64,000 bases of DNA from Shewanella gelidimarina (GTDB taxonomy: Bacteria > Pseudomonadota > Gammaproteobacteria > Enterobacterales > Shewanellaceae), in the NCBI RefSeq assembly GCF_023283945.1, contig NZ_JAKIKW010000006.1, positions 62,001 through 126,000 on the forward strand, in the 5' to 3' direction. Below the pieces are notes generated by a model. It made no database searches. It was not told where the DNA came from and worked only from the letters and a program-made list of their open reading frames with translations. This document shows positions 28,100-35,627 of the stretch, piece by piece. The translations under genes were made by a program, and so were the position numbers. The number at the start of each line of letters is the position of its first letter. Position 1 is the first letter of the stretch.

Positions 28100-29656
28100 A
28101 TGCAGCAGATGACCAATATATTACTCAGTAGCGCTGATGCCGCTGCCGCAAAAAAGGTGAGCCCTAACAGTCAGCCTGAACTTAATGTCGATGGCGACAA
28201 TTTCTCAGCAGCCTTAGAAAAAGCCAGTCAAACGGATCCGGCGTCAAATACAAAGTACAAAAATGAGCAAAGTAACACTGACACTTCATCAGCAAATGCT
28301 ACCACTCAAAACAGTACGGTAGCAGTGCAAAACGGTAAGGCTGAAGATGCTGAGGTTAGCGATGACGTTAGCCAAGTGCTAGCACAAATTAATCTTGCCA
28401 ATAACTTCCCAAGCGATGCAGAGAGTCAATCGATGATTGCCGCTGACGGCGAAACCTTGCCGTTAGTCGATGATATGCAGATAGCGCAAGAAAAGGTCGT
28501 TAAAGAGGGGGATTTACCTGCCGATACGAGCACTGACATGTCCGATGACATGTCCGATGAAATGTCTGATGAAATATTGCAAGCGTTAAGCTTTCAAAGT
28601 GGTATTTCTGAAGCTGCACTTCGCAATATGCCAGCACAAGAACTCAACGCTTTATTAGCACAGAGCCAAATACTGGATGTTGATGGTGAGCTATTAACTC
28701 AATATGCTATTACAGCTCCTTCTCTGGCAGCAACGTCAGCTGATGCCGCGAGAGCCCAAGCGATTAACGACGGATCAACAGCTCCAACGTCAGCAGCGCT
28801 GAATGGCGGTGTTGATGGAGCAAAACTCGCCAATGGCGTTCAAACGGGTAATGAACTGACAAACCCAACAAGTAAAGCCGATAGTCGTGATATTTTAGGT
28901 AAAGAAGCGGCGATGCAAGCAGGTACAGAGCTGGGCGCAACGCAACGAGCTGAGATAGAAAAAGGGGTGAGCGCAAAATCTGCGCTGGGCGATGTTAACA
29001 ATATGACAGCCGCGACAGAGCAGTTAAAAGGCGCCGAGCTTTCCGTGAGGTTAACGCCTATTCAGATGGGGCTAGAGGCCAATCTCGCCAGTGGCAGTGC
29101 AACGTTATCGACTGAAGAGATTAAAACCGCCGCAGGATTACAAGCACATAATTTACAAATACAGCAAAGTTTAACCCGTGTTGAGCCGCAACAAATACAA
29201 CTTTCACTTAAACAGTATGCGGACCAAGCCACACAGATGCAGGAGATGATCCAGCGATTCTCGCCGGTAATGAAGCAGCAATTAATCACCATGGTGAGTC
29301 AAGGTGTTCAACACGCTGAAATTCGCTTAGATCCGGCGGAGCTTGGCAGCATGATTGTACGCATTCAGGTGCAAGGTGATACCACCCAAGTACAGTTTCA
29401 AGTCTCACAACATCAAACACGTGATTTAGTTGAGCAAGCAATGCCAAGATTACGGGAAATGCTGGCTGAACAAGGTATGCAATTGACCGATGGTCAGGTA
29501 TCTCAAGGTAACGGTGGCAATGAACAAGCTTTCCAGGGTGATAGAGACAGCCAAGGCCAAAGTCACCCTGAAATGGACGAAATTTCAGCAGAAGATCGAG
29601 TTGGTGGCACAAATCTAGCTTCTAGTGCCGCATCAGGTATAGATTATTATGCATAA
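28100..29656 (+). CDS. fliK: hook-length control protein FliK
   Basis: Secreted molecular ruler, 518 residues. A long low-complexity Ala/Asp/Gln-rich ruler region (1-360) contains a short MSDDMSDEMSDEI run near 152. It leads to the C-terminal switch domain with RLDPAELGSMIVRIQVQGDT and MLAEQGMQLTDGQVSQGN (about 410-470), which contacts FlhB to stop hook growth. It starts the fliKLMNOPQR-flhB series. Confidence 0.94.
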   Translation: MQQMTNILLSSADAAAAKKVSPNSQPELNVDGDNFSAALEKASQTDPASNTKYKNEQSNTDTSSANATTQNSTVAVQNGKAEDAEVSDDVSQVLAQINLANNFPSDAESQSMIAADGETLPLVDDMQIAQEKVVKEGDLPADTSTDMSDDMSDEMSDEILQALSFQSGISEAALRNMPAQELNALLAQSQILDVDGELLTQYAITAPSLAATSADAARAQAINDGSTAPTSAALNGGVDGAKLANGVQTGNELTNPTSKADSRDILGKEAAMQAGTELGATQRAEIEKGVSAKSALGDVNNMTAATEQLKGAELSVRLTPIQMGLEANLASGSATLSTEEIKTAAGLQAHNLQIQQSLTRVEPQQIQLSLKQYADQATQMQEMIQRFSPVMKQQLITMVSQGVQHAEIRLDPAELGSMIVRIQVQGDTTQVQFQVSQHQTRDLVEQAMPRLREMLAEQGMQLTDGQVSQGNGGNEQAFQGDRDSQGQSHPEMDEISAEDRVGGTNLASSAASGIDYYA

Positions 29657-29671
29657 GCAGGTACCCTATAG

Positions 29672-29719
29672 CCGTTCTACTTCAAAGTGCATGTTTCAGA
29701 GCTGCTTGAAATAGAACGG
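29672..29719. repeat. large inverted repeat between fliK and fliL
   Basis: CCGTTCTACTTCAA (29672-29685) faces TTGAAATAGAACGG (29706-29719), 13 of 14 pairs, with a 20-nt loop. There is no T-run, so a simple terminator is unlikely. It may be a dispersed repeat or an RNA-processing hairpin. Confidence 0.7.
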
Positions 29720-29805
29720 GTATAAAGCACGATAAGTCATTTGGCTTAATATGTGACTCAATAACCAGTTAAGCAGAGCATAGATGCTCGAGTTAGGGAA
29801 AGCAG

Positions 29806-30321
29806 ATGGCAGAAGAACAATCATTAGAGCTCGAGGTTAATGACGAGCCCAAAAGTAAGAAAAAGTTAATATTGTTTGGTGGTATTGCAGTTGCACTTTT
29901 CATTGTTATCGCTGCGACGTTATGGATGTTATTGAGCGGTGGTGATGCTGAACAGAACTCGGAGGGTCAACCTACCGCAGCAGAAGAGACTGCAAATCAA
30001 GGAGAAGCCTTTTACGCTGCTATGCCACGACCGTTCCTATTTAACTTGCCAGGTAACGGCCGCACGCGACTTGTTGAAATCAAAGTGCAGTTGATGGTGC
30101 GCGGCAAGGACGATGATGTATTGATTAAAAAGCACATTCCACTGATTGAAGATGCACTACTGACCACATTTAGTGGTGCGGATGTGCAAAAACTCAGTAC
30201 CCAAGCAGGCAAAGATGAGATGCGTTTGTTAGCCCTGCTCAATGTGCAAAACACCTTGCAGCCCATTATTGGTCGTAAAGTGGTTGAAAAAGTATTATTT
30301 ACCGGCTTTGTGATGCAGTAA
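29806..30321 (+). CDS. fliL: flagellar basal-body associated protein FliL
   Basis: Single-pass inner-membrane protein of 171 residues that associates with stators. A short Lys-rich cytoplasmic N-terminus precedes a TM at about 22-44 (LILFGGIAVALFIVIAATLW). The periplasmic domain carries PRPFLFNLPGNGRTRLVEIK and ends KVLFTGFVMQ. The ribosome site is weak (AGGGAAAGC). Confidence 0.94.
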   Translation: MAEEQSLELEVNDEPKSKKKLILFGGIAVALFIVIAATLWMLLSGGDAEQNSEGQPTAAEETANQGEAFYAAMPRPFLFNLPGNGRTRLVEIKVQLMVRGKDDDVLIKKHIPLIEDALLTTFSGADVQKLSTQAGKDEMRLLALLNVQNTLQPIIGRKVVEKVLFTGFVMQ

Positions 30322-30374
30322 GTGTGCACGGCTTTTTGTAAACCAAACGTTTTAATATAAGCAAAGGCAATATC

Positions 30375-31403
30375 GTGAGTGATTTATTAAGCCAAGACGA
30401 AATTGATGCGCTACTACACGGTGTAGATGACGTTGAAGAGGACATGATTCAGGACGACGAGCTTGATGCCCGTTCTTATGATTTCTCTTCCCAAGACCGT
30501 ATTGTGCGTGGCCGAATGCCAACGCTTGAGATTGTTAACGAGCGCTTTGCTCGCCACTTGCGCATTAGCATGTTTAACATGATGCGCCGAGCGGCAGAAG
30601 TGTCGATCAATGGTGTGCAAATGCTCAAGTTTGGTGAGTACGTTCATACCCTTTTTGTACCGACCAGTTTAAACATGGTGCGCTTTAGTCCATTAAAAGG
30701 CACGGCGCTGATCACCATGGAAGCGAGATTGGTGTTTATCTTGGTTGATAACTTTTTTGGAGGTGATGGACGATTCCACGCCAAAATAGAAGGTCGAGAA
30801 TTTACCCCAACTGAGCGCCGCATTGTTCAATTGCTGCTAAAGATCATTTTTGAAGATTATAAAGAAGCGTGGGCGCCAGTAATGGATGTTGAGTTTGATT
30901 ATCTCGACTCTGAAGTTAACCCCGCGATGGCGAACATCGTCAGCCCGACTGAGGTCGTGGTGGTGAGTTCATTCCATATCGAAGTGGATGGCGGCGGCGG
31001 AGATTTTCATATCACTATGCCGTATTCCATGATTGAGCCGATCCGAGAGTTACTCGATGCAGGTGTGCAAAGTGATACTCAAGATACCGACATGCGTTGG
31101 TCTCAGGCGCTACGAGATGAGATCATGGACGTAGATGTGGGTATTGATGCCACCGTGGTGGAACATCAACTGACCCTGCGTGAAGTGCTCGAGTTCAAAG
31201 CGGGCGATGTTATTCCCGTTGAACTGCCTGAATATATTGTTTTAAAAGTTGAAGACCTTCCCACTTATCGTTGTAAGATGGGGAAAACAAAAGAGAATCT
31301 TGCATTAAAGATTTGCGAAAAAATTCCTAGACCGGAAACGGCTAAGACAGAGTTGCAGTTGGTTACGCATAAAGGTAAGCCACGCGAACGTTCTGAGATA
31401 TAA
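30375..31403 (+). CDS. fliM: flagellar motor switch protein FliM
   Basis: C-ring protein of 342 residues that receives CheY-P. The N-terminal CheY-binding peptide DLLSQDEIDALLHG (residues 3-16) is intact. The middle CheC-like domain includes GRMPTLEIVNERFARHLRIS and PTEVVVVSSFHIEVDGGGGD. The C-terminal SpoA domain contacts FliN. The start is GTG at 30375. Confidence 0.97.
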   Translation: MSDLLSQDEIDALLHGVDDVEEDMIQDDELDARSYDFSSQDRIVRGRMPTLEIVNERFARHLRISMFNMMRRAAEVSINGVQMLKFGEYVHTLFVPTSLNMVRFSPLKGTALITMEARLVFILVDNFFGGDGRFHAKIEGREFTPTERRIVQLLLKIIFEDYKEAWAPVMDVEFDYLDSEVNPAMANIVSPTEVVVVSSFHIEVDGGGGDFHITMPYSMIEPIRELLDAGVQSDTQDTDMRWSQALRDEIMDVDVGIDATVVEHQLTLREVLEFKAGDVIPVELPEYIVLKVEDLPTYRCKMGKTKENLALKICEKIPRPETAKTELQLVTHKGKPRERSEI

Positions 31404-31415
31404 GGTGATACGTCG

Positions 31416-31796
31416 ATGAGTACAGATACAGGTGATGATTGGGCTGCAGCAATGGCTGAGCAAGCAATTGAAGAAGCACAAGCAGTTGAACTTGATGAGT
31501 TTAGTAGCGATGCTGCTCATTTCAGTCAAGAGGAAGCGTCAAAACTCGATGCGATAATGGACATTCCGGTGACTATTTCGATGGAAGTCGGTCGCAGTTT
31601 TATCAATATTCGTAATTTACTGCAGTTAAACCAAGGCTCGGTGGTTGAATTAGACCGTATTGCTGGCGAGCCATTAGATGTCATGGTCAATGGTACGTTA
31701 ATCGCCCACGGTGAGGTGGTTGTGGTCAATGACAAGTTTGGTATTCGTTTAACCGACGTTATTAGCCAAACTGAGCGGATCAAAAAGCTTAAATAG
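31416..31796 (+). CDS. fliN: flagellar motor switch protein FliN
   Basis: C-ring component of 126 residues. After an acidic N-terminus comes the SpoA domain (about 45-122) with IPVTISMEVGRSFINIRNLL, GSVVELDRIAGEPLDVMVNG and VVVNDKFGIRLTDVIS. It lies 12 bp after fliM and 12 bp before fliO. Confidence 0.97.
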   Translation: MSTDTGDDWAAAMAEQAIEEAQAVELDEFSSDAAHFSQEEASKLDAIMDIPVTISMEVGRSFINIRNLLQLNQGSVVELDRIAGEPLDVMVNGTLIAHGEVVVVNDKFGIRLTDVISQTERIKKLK

Positions 31797-31808
31797 AAAG
31801 GATGAGTA

Positions 31809-32183
31809 ATGAGTTTTCAGATGGTATTAGCAAGTCTTGCTAGCGTTGCCGCTACAGCTGAGAAGTCGGCTGCACCCTCAAGTGTTGCTACGCTTGCCAG
31901 TATGGTGGGAGGCCTAATTGTTGTTTTATTGCTGATTTTTGCCTTAGCTTATATGGTGAAGCGACTGAATCTAGTGCCTAGTAACCAAGGGGTGCTAAAA
32001 ACCATCGCCGTTACGCCACTGGGCCAAAAAGAAAAACTGGTGTTAGTTGAAGTCGATGGCCAGCAATATCTGCTCGGCGTCACACCACATCAAGTCAATT
32101 TGGTCGATAAACTCACCACGCCAGTTGAGCAGCCTAAAGTTTCTTTTGCGGATCGATTACGTCAAGTGAAGTCGTCACAATGA
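31809..32183 (+). CDS. fliO: flagellar biosynthesis protein FliO
   Basis: Small membrane protein of 124 residues that helps FliP assemble in the export gate. One TM lies at about 30-50 ([20 protein letters not shown]), with a cytoplasmic tail carrying [20 protein letters not shown]. It overlaps fliP by 4 bp (ATGA). Confidence 0.93.
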   Translation: MSFQMVLASLASVAATAEKSAAPSSVATLASMVGGLIVVLLLIFALAYMVKRLNLVPSNQGVLKTIAVTPLGQKEKLVLVEVDGQQYLLGVTPHQVNLVDKLTTPVEQPKVSFADRLRQVKSSQ

Positions 32184-32929
32184 TAAAATGGAGTATGTTG
32201 TTTGTTGGGCTGGCGCTGTCTTTGCTCTCACCGACGGCCCTTGCCGCAACGGGGATCTTACCTGCGGTAACAGTGTCGACAGGGGCCGATGGCTCGACCC
32301 AATATTCGGTGACGATGCAGATTTTGCTGTTGATGACAGCACTAAGCTTTATTCCTGCAGCGGTCATTATGTTGACCTCATTCACGCGTATTATCGTCGT
32401 CTTATCTATTTTGCGACAAGCGATTGGTTTACAGCAGGCACCGTCTAACCAAATTTTAATCGGCATCAGTATGTTTATGACATTTTTTATTATGTCGCCG
32501 GTATTTGATAAGATTTATGACCAAGCAGTATTGCCCTATATTGAACAGGGAATGCCAATCGAACAAGCGTTCAATACCGGTAAGGGGCCGTTGAAAGACT
32601 TTATGTTAGCGCAGGTTCGCTTAACTGATTTAGATACCTTTATTGAAATTTCGGGCTATCAAAACATTAATGAGCCTGAAGATGCGCCAATGAGCGTGAT
32701 CATTCCCGCCTTTATCACCAGTGAACTTAAGACCGCATTTCAAATTGGTTTTATGTTATTCGTGCCATTCTTGGTATTAGATTTGGTGGTGGCCAGTATT
32801 TTGATGGCCATGGGTATGATGATGTTGTCGCCGATGATTGTCTCTTTGCCATTTAAGATCATGCTGTTCGTATTGGTTGATGGCTGGAGCTTAGTCATGG
32901 GTACGTTAGCGAATAGTTTCGGATTATAG
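32180..32929 (+). CDS. fliP: flagellar export gate protein FliP
   Basis: Core export-gate subunit, 249 residues, with a cleavable N-terminal signal (1-23, ALAA) and four further hydrophobic segments. Family motifs are [20 protein letters not shown] and [20 protein letters not shown], then [20 protein letters not shown] and [20 protein letters not shown]. Confidence 0.97.
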   Translation: MIKWSMLFVGLALSLLSPTALAATGILPAVTVSTGADGSTQYSVTMQILLLMTALSFIPAAVIMLTSFTRIIVVLSILRQAIGLQQAPSNQILIGISMFMTFFIMSPVFDKIYDQAVLPYIEQGMPIEQAFNTGKGPLKDFMLAQVRLTDLDTFIEISGYQNINEPEDAPMSVIIPAFITSELKTAFQIGFMLFVPFLVLDLVVASILMAMGMMMLSPMIVSLPFKIMLFVLVDGWSLVMGTLANSFGL

Positions 32930-32936
32930 GTAGGCT

Positions 32937-33029
32937 ATGACTCCAGAGGCGCTCATTAATATTGTAGATATCTGCCATGAAGCATTAGCAGCCATAGTTT
33001 CTCGCTTGTTTATTGAAGGTAGCTTATGA
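32937..33029 (+). pseudogene. duplicated 5' end of fliQ (30-codon mini-ORF)
   Basis: A 30-codon frame starts MTPEALINI, almost the same as FliQ (MTPEALIDI), and the DNA around both starts is very similar (GGTAG, then ATGACTCCAGA). It then diverges (HEALAAIVSRLF still echoes REALTVIVTMV). Its TGA overlaps the fliQ ATG as ATGA. It looks like a decayed partial duplication of fliQ, now acting at most as a leader peptide. Confidence 0.7.
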
Positions 33030-33295
33030 CTCCAGAAGCCCTGATTGATATTTTTCGAGAAGCCCTTACCGTGATTGTTACCATGGTATCGATGATTATT
33101 GTGCCAGGATTGATTGTGGGTTTGGTTGTTGCCGTTTTTCAGGCTGCTACCTCTATTAACGAACAAACATTGAGTTTCTTACCTCGTCTACTGACGACGT
33201 TATTTGGCTTGATGTTCATGGGCCATTTACTGGTGCAAACCATGATGGAGTTTTTTTTGCAGATGGTGAATATGATCCCGCAGGTCATAGGCTAA
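33026..33295 (+). CDS. fliQ: flagellar export gate protein FliQ
   Basis: An 89-residue gate subunit with two TM helices (about 16-40 and 50-74) and the motif VFQAATSINEQTLSFLPRLL between them. The length is normal. GAAGG lies just upstream, and the start overlaps the stop of a mini-ORF derived from its own 5' end. Confidence 0.97.
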   Translation: MTPEALIDIFREALTVIVTMVSMIIVPGLIVGLVVAVFQAATSINEQTLSFLPRLLTTLFGLMFMGHLLVQTMMEFFLQMVNMIPQVIG

Positions 33296-33362
33296 TCATG
33301 CTAACTCTACGACAACATGTTATTCCGATGCCTAATAGGCATTTAGGCGTGGTGTTGTAGCG

Positions 33363-34163
33363 ATGGATATTTTACTCGATACTATTATGGGCGGAATTGC
33401 CGGTTACATGTGGCCGCTAACACGCATATCCAGTATGTTTATGGTGATGGCTGTATTCGGCGCCAATACCACGCCCTCGCGAGTGAGATTAATGCTGTCA
33501 CTGGCCGTTACCGCTGCCGTTGTGCCTGTTTTACCTCCGATGCCAAACATTGAACTGTTTTCATTAAGTGCAGTTTTTGTTACCTTCCAGCAGATCATTA
33601 TTGGTGTATCAATGGGCTTTGGCTCTTTGTTGTTGATGCAGACCTTTGTGTTAACAGGGCAAATCATCGGTATGCAAACCAGTTTGGGTTTTGCTTCGAT
33701 GATCGATCCCAGCTCAGGTCAGCAGACCCCCGTAGTGGCTAACTTCTTCCTGCTGCTGACCACTCTGATATTTCTGGCCGTAGATGGGCACCTAGTCTTA
33801 ATTAAAATGGTTGTTGCCAGTTTTGACTCCATTCCAGTGTCGATGAACGGCCTCAGCTTAGCCAGTTATCGCCTGTTCACTGAATTTGTCGGTTACATGT
33901 TTGGCGCGGCGCTCACGATGTCGCTGTCGGCTATTGTCGCACTGCTCACCATCAACCTCTCATTTGGTGTCATGACCCGTGCATCACCGCAATTAAACAT
34001 TTTTTCTATTGGTTTCCCGGTCACCATGGTAAGCGGCCTGTTTATTCTATGGCTTACATTGACGCCTATCATGGCTCACTTTGATGAGGTTTGGCGTGAA
34101 ACGCAGATTTTGCTGTGTAATGTACTAGAGCTGCAGTGTAATTCAGAAGGCACAATCAATTAA
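33363..34163 (+). CDS. fliR: flagellar export gate protein FliR
   Basis: Polytopic gate subunit of 266 residues with about five to six TM segments. Motifs are FGSLLLMQTFVLTGQIIGMQ and SLGFASMIDPSSGQQTPVVA, with SFGVMTRASPQLNIFSIGFP near the C-terminus. A 20-codon mini-ORF (33298-33360) lies between fliQ and fliR. Confidence 0.96.
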   Translation: MDILLDTIMGGIAGYMWPLTRISSMFMVMAVFGANTTPSRVRLMLSLAVTAAVVPVLPPMPNIELFSLSAVFVTFQQIIIGVSMGFGSLLLMQTFVLTGQIIGMQTSLGFASMIDPSSGQQTPVVANFFLLLTTLIFLAVDGHLVLIKMVVASFDSIPVSMNGLSLASYRLFTEFVGYMFGAALTMSLSAIVALLTINLSFGVMTRASPQLNIFSIGFPVTMVSGLFILWLTLTPIMAHFDEVWRETQILLCNVLELQCNSEGTIN

Positions 34164-34223
34164 TGGCGACATTAATAGCGGGACTTATACAGAGATTAAG
34201 CCTTAATGGCTGGCAACCTTGCA

Positions 34224-34247
34224 CTTTGAAGCCTTGTAGCTTCAAAG
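34224..34247. repeat. perfect hairpin between fliR and flhB
   Basis: CTTTGAAGC (34224-34232), loop CTTGTA, GCTTCAAAG (34239-34247). No T-run follows and flhB starts 22 bp later, so it may be an RNA structure affecting flhB translation or message processing. Confidence 0.65.
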
Positions 34248-34268
34248 ATAACACTCTGGTCAGTCACA

Positions 34269-35402
34269 ATGGCTGAGAATGACAGCAGCCAAGAAAAAAC
34301 AGAGGAAGCAACCGCCAGGAAGTTGCAACAGGCCAAAGACAAAGGGCAGGTTGCACGCTCCAAAGATTTAGGCACCTCTGCAGTGCTTATTGCGGCTGCG
34401 GTGGGATTAGTGATGACTGGGCCGAGCATTGCCAAGGCGATGCACAACATTATGACTAACTTGTTTGTCATGACCCGCGAAGAGATTTTTGACACGCGGC
34501 AAATGATGAATATCTGGAGCATGGTCGGTAACGAGTTAGCGTCGCCGTTGTTGGGTTTTATTGCATTCCTCGCCCTGATAGCTTTCGTGGGCAACATCGC
34601 ACTTGGTGGCATGTCTTTCTCTGCTAAAGCGTGCATGCCAAAATCCAGTAAAATGAATCCTGCTAAAGGCTTAAAGCGCATGTTCGGTGTGCAAGCAGTG
34701 GTGGAGTTGACTAAAGGTATCGCGAAGTTCTCCGTTGTGGCAATAACGGCTTATTTAGTCCTTAATATTTATCTGAATGATATTTTGATGCTGTCGCAAG
34801 ATCACTTGCCCGGCAATATTTATCACGCGCTTGATCTCGTCTCATGGATTTTCATCTTACTGTGCGCATCAACATTCTTAATTGTTGCCATTGATGTTCC
34901 CTACCAAATTTGGAATCACAGCAAAGAGCTGAAGATGACCAAGCAAGAAGTGAAAGACGAATATAAAGATACCGAAGGTAAACCGGAAGTTAAGGGACGT
35001 ATTCGCCAATTACAACAAGAGATGGCTCAGCGCCGTATGATGGGCGAAGTGCCCAATGCCGATGTTATTGTGGTTAACCCCGAACATTACGCGGTTGCGG
35101 TTAAATATGATGCGACTAAATCGACAGCCCCTTTTGTAGTGGCTAAAGGGGTCGATGAAGTGGCATTTAAGATCCGCGAAATAGCCCGAGAGCATAATGT
35201 TGCTATTGTCACAGCACCACCATTAGCGCGTGCTATCTACCATACGACTAAAATAGACCAAGAGGTGCCGGAAGGTCTATTTACCGCTGTTGCTCAGGTG
35301 CTTGCGTATGTATTTCAGCTCCGGCAATTCCAAAAAGGTAAAGGGCGTCGCCCTAATGCCGTCCCCACAAAACAGCCTATTCCCGATGAGTTGAAGCACT
35401 AG
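34269..35402 (+). CDS. flhB: flagellar export switch protein FlhB
   Basis: A 377-residue export-gate protein that switches substrate class from hook to filament. The N-terminus EKTEEATARKLQQAKDKGQV and four TM segments (about 30-210) are typical. The cytoplasmic autocleavage site reads NPEH (270-273) instead of the usual NPTH, followed by YAVAVKYD. The C-terminus has APPLARAIYHTTKIDQEVPE. It ends the fliK-flhB series. Confidence 0.96.
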   Translation: MAENDSSQEKTEEATARKLQQAKDKGQVARSKDLGTSAVLIAAAVGLVMTGPSIAKAMHNIMTNLFVMTREEIFDTRQMMNIWSMVGNELASPLLGFIAFLALIAFVGNIALGGMSFSAKACMPKSSKMNPAKGLKRMFGVQAVVELTKGIAKFSVVAITAYLVLNIYLNDILMLSQDHLPGNIYHALDLVSWIFILLCASTFLIVAIDVPYQIWNHSKELKMTKQEVKDEYKDTEGKPEVKGRIRQLQQEMAQRRMMGEVPNADVIVVNPEHYAVAVKYDATKSTAPFVVAKGVDEVAFKIREIAREHNVAIVTAPPLARAIYHTTKIDQEVPEGLFTAVAQVLAYVFQLRQFQKGKGRRPNAVPTKQPIPDELKH

Positions 35403-35533
35403 CGGCCATAACTCACATTTCTAAGCTATAAATTGGATGAAAAACAGTCAGTTGTTTGCTTGTCCATTCTTTGGTTATTCGTTTCAGGTTATAGTGTGCG
35501 CCGCTCTATGGTGTGAGCAGATTGATCTTGTTG

Positions 35534-35591
35534 GTTATTAGTGTTGGTATTATTTTTGCAATGTTATTAGTGTTGGTATTATTTTTGCAAT
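35534..35591 (+). repeat. exact 29-bp tandem duplication before flhA
   Basis: Positions 35534-35562 and 35563-35591 are identical. Each copy contains one sigma-54-like element. Confidence 0.97.
35545..35588 (+). promoter_or_regulatory. duplicated sigma-54-type promoter of flhA
   Basis: TGGTAT-N5-TTGC at 35545-35559 and again at 35574-35588. GG-GC spacing is 12 bp in both; the -24 box has T in place of C. The second copy ends 39 bp before the flhA ATG. Confidence 0.65.
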
Positions 35592-35627
35592 ACAGCTAAC
35601 AAGCGTCAAAGATTGGACTCAGGGTGA

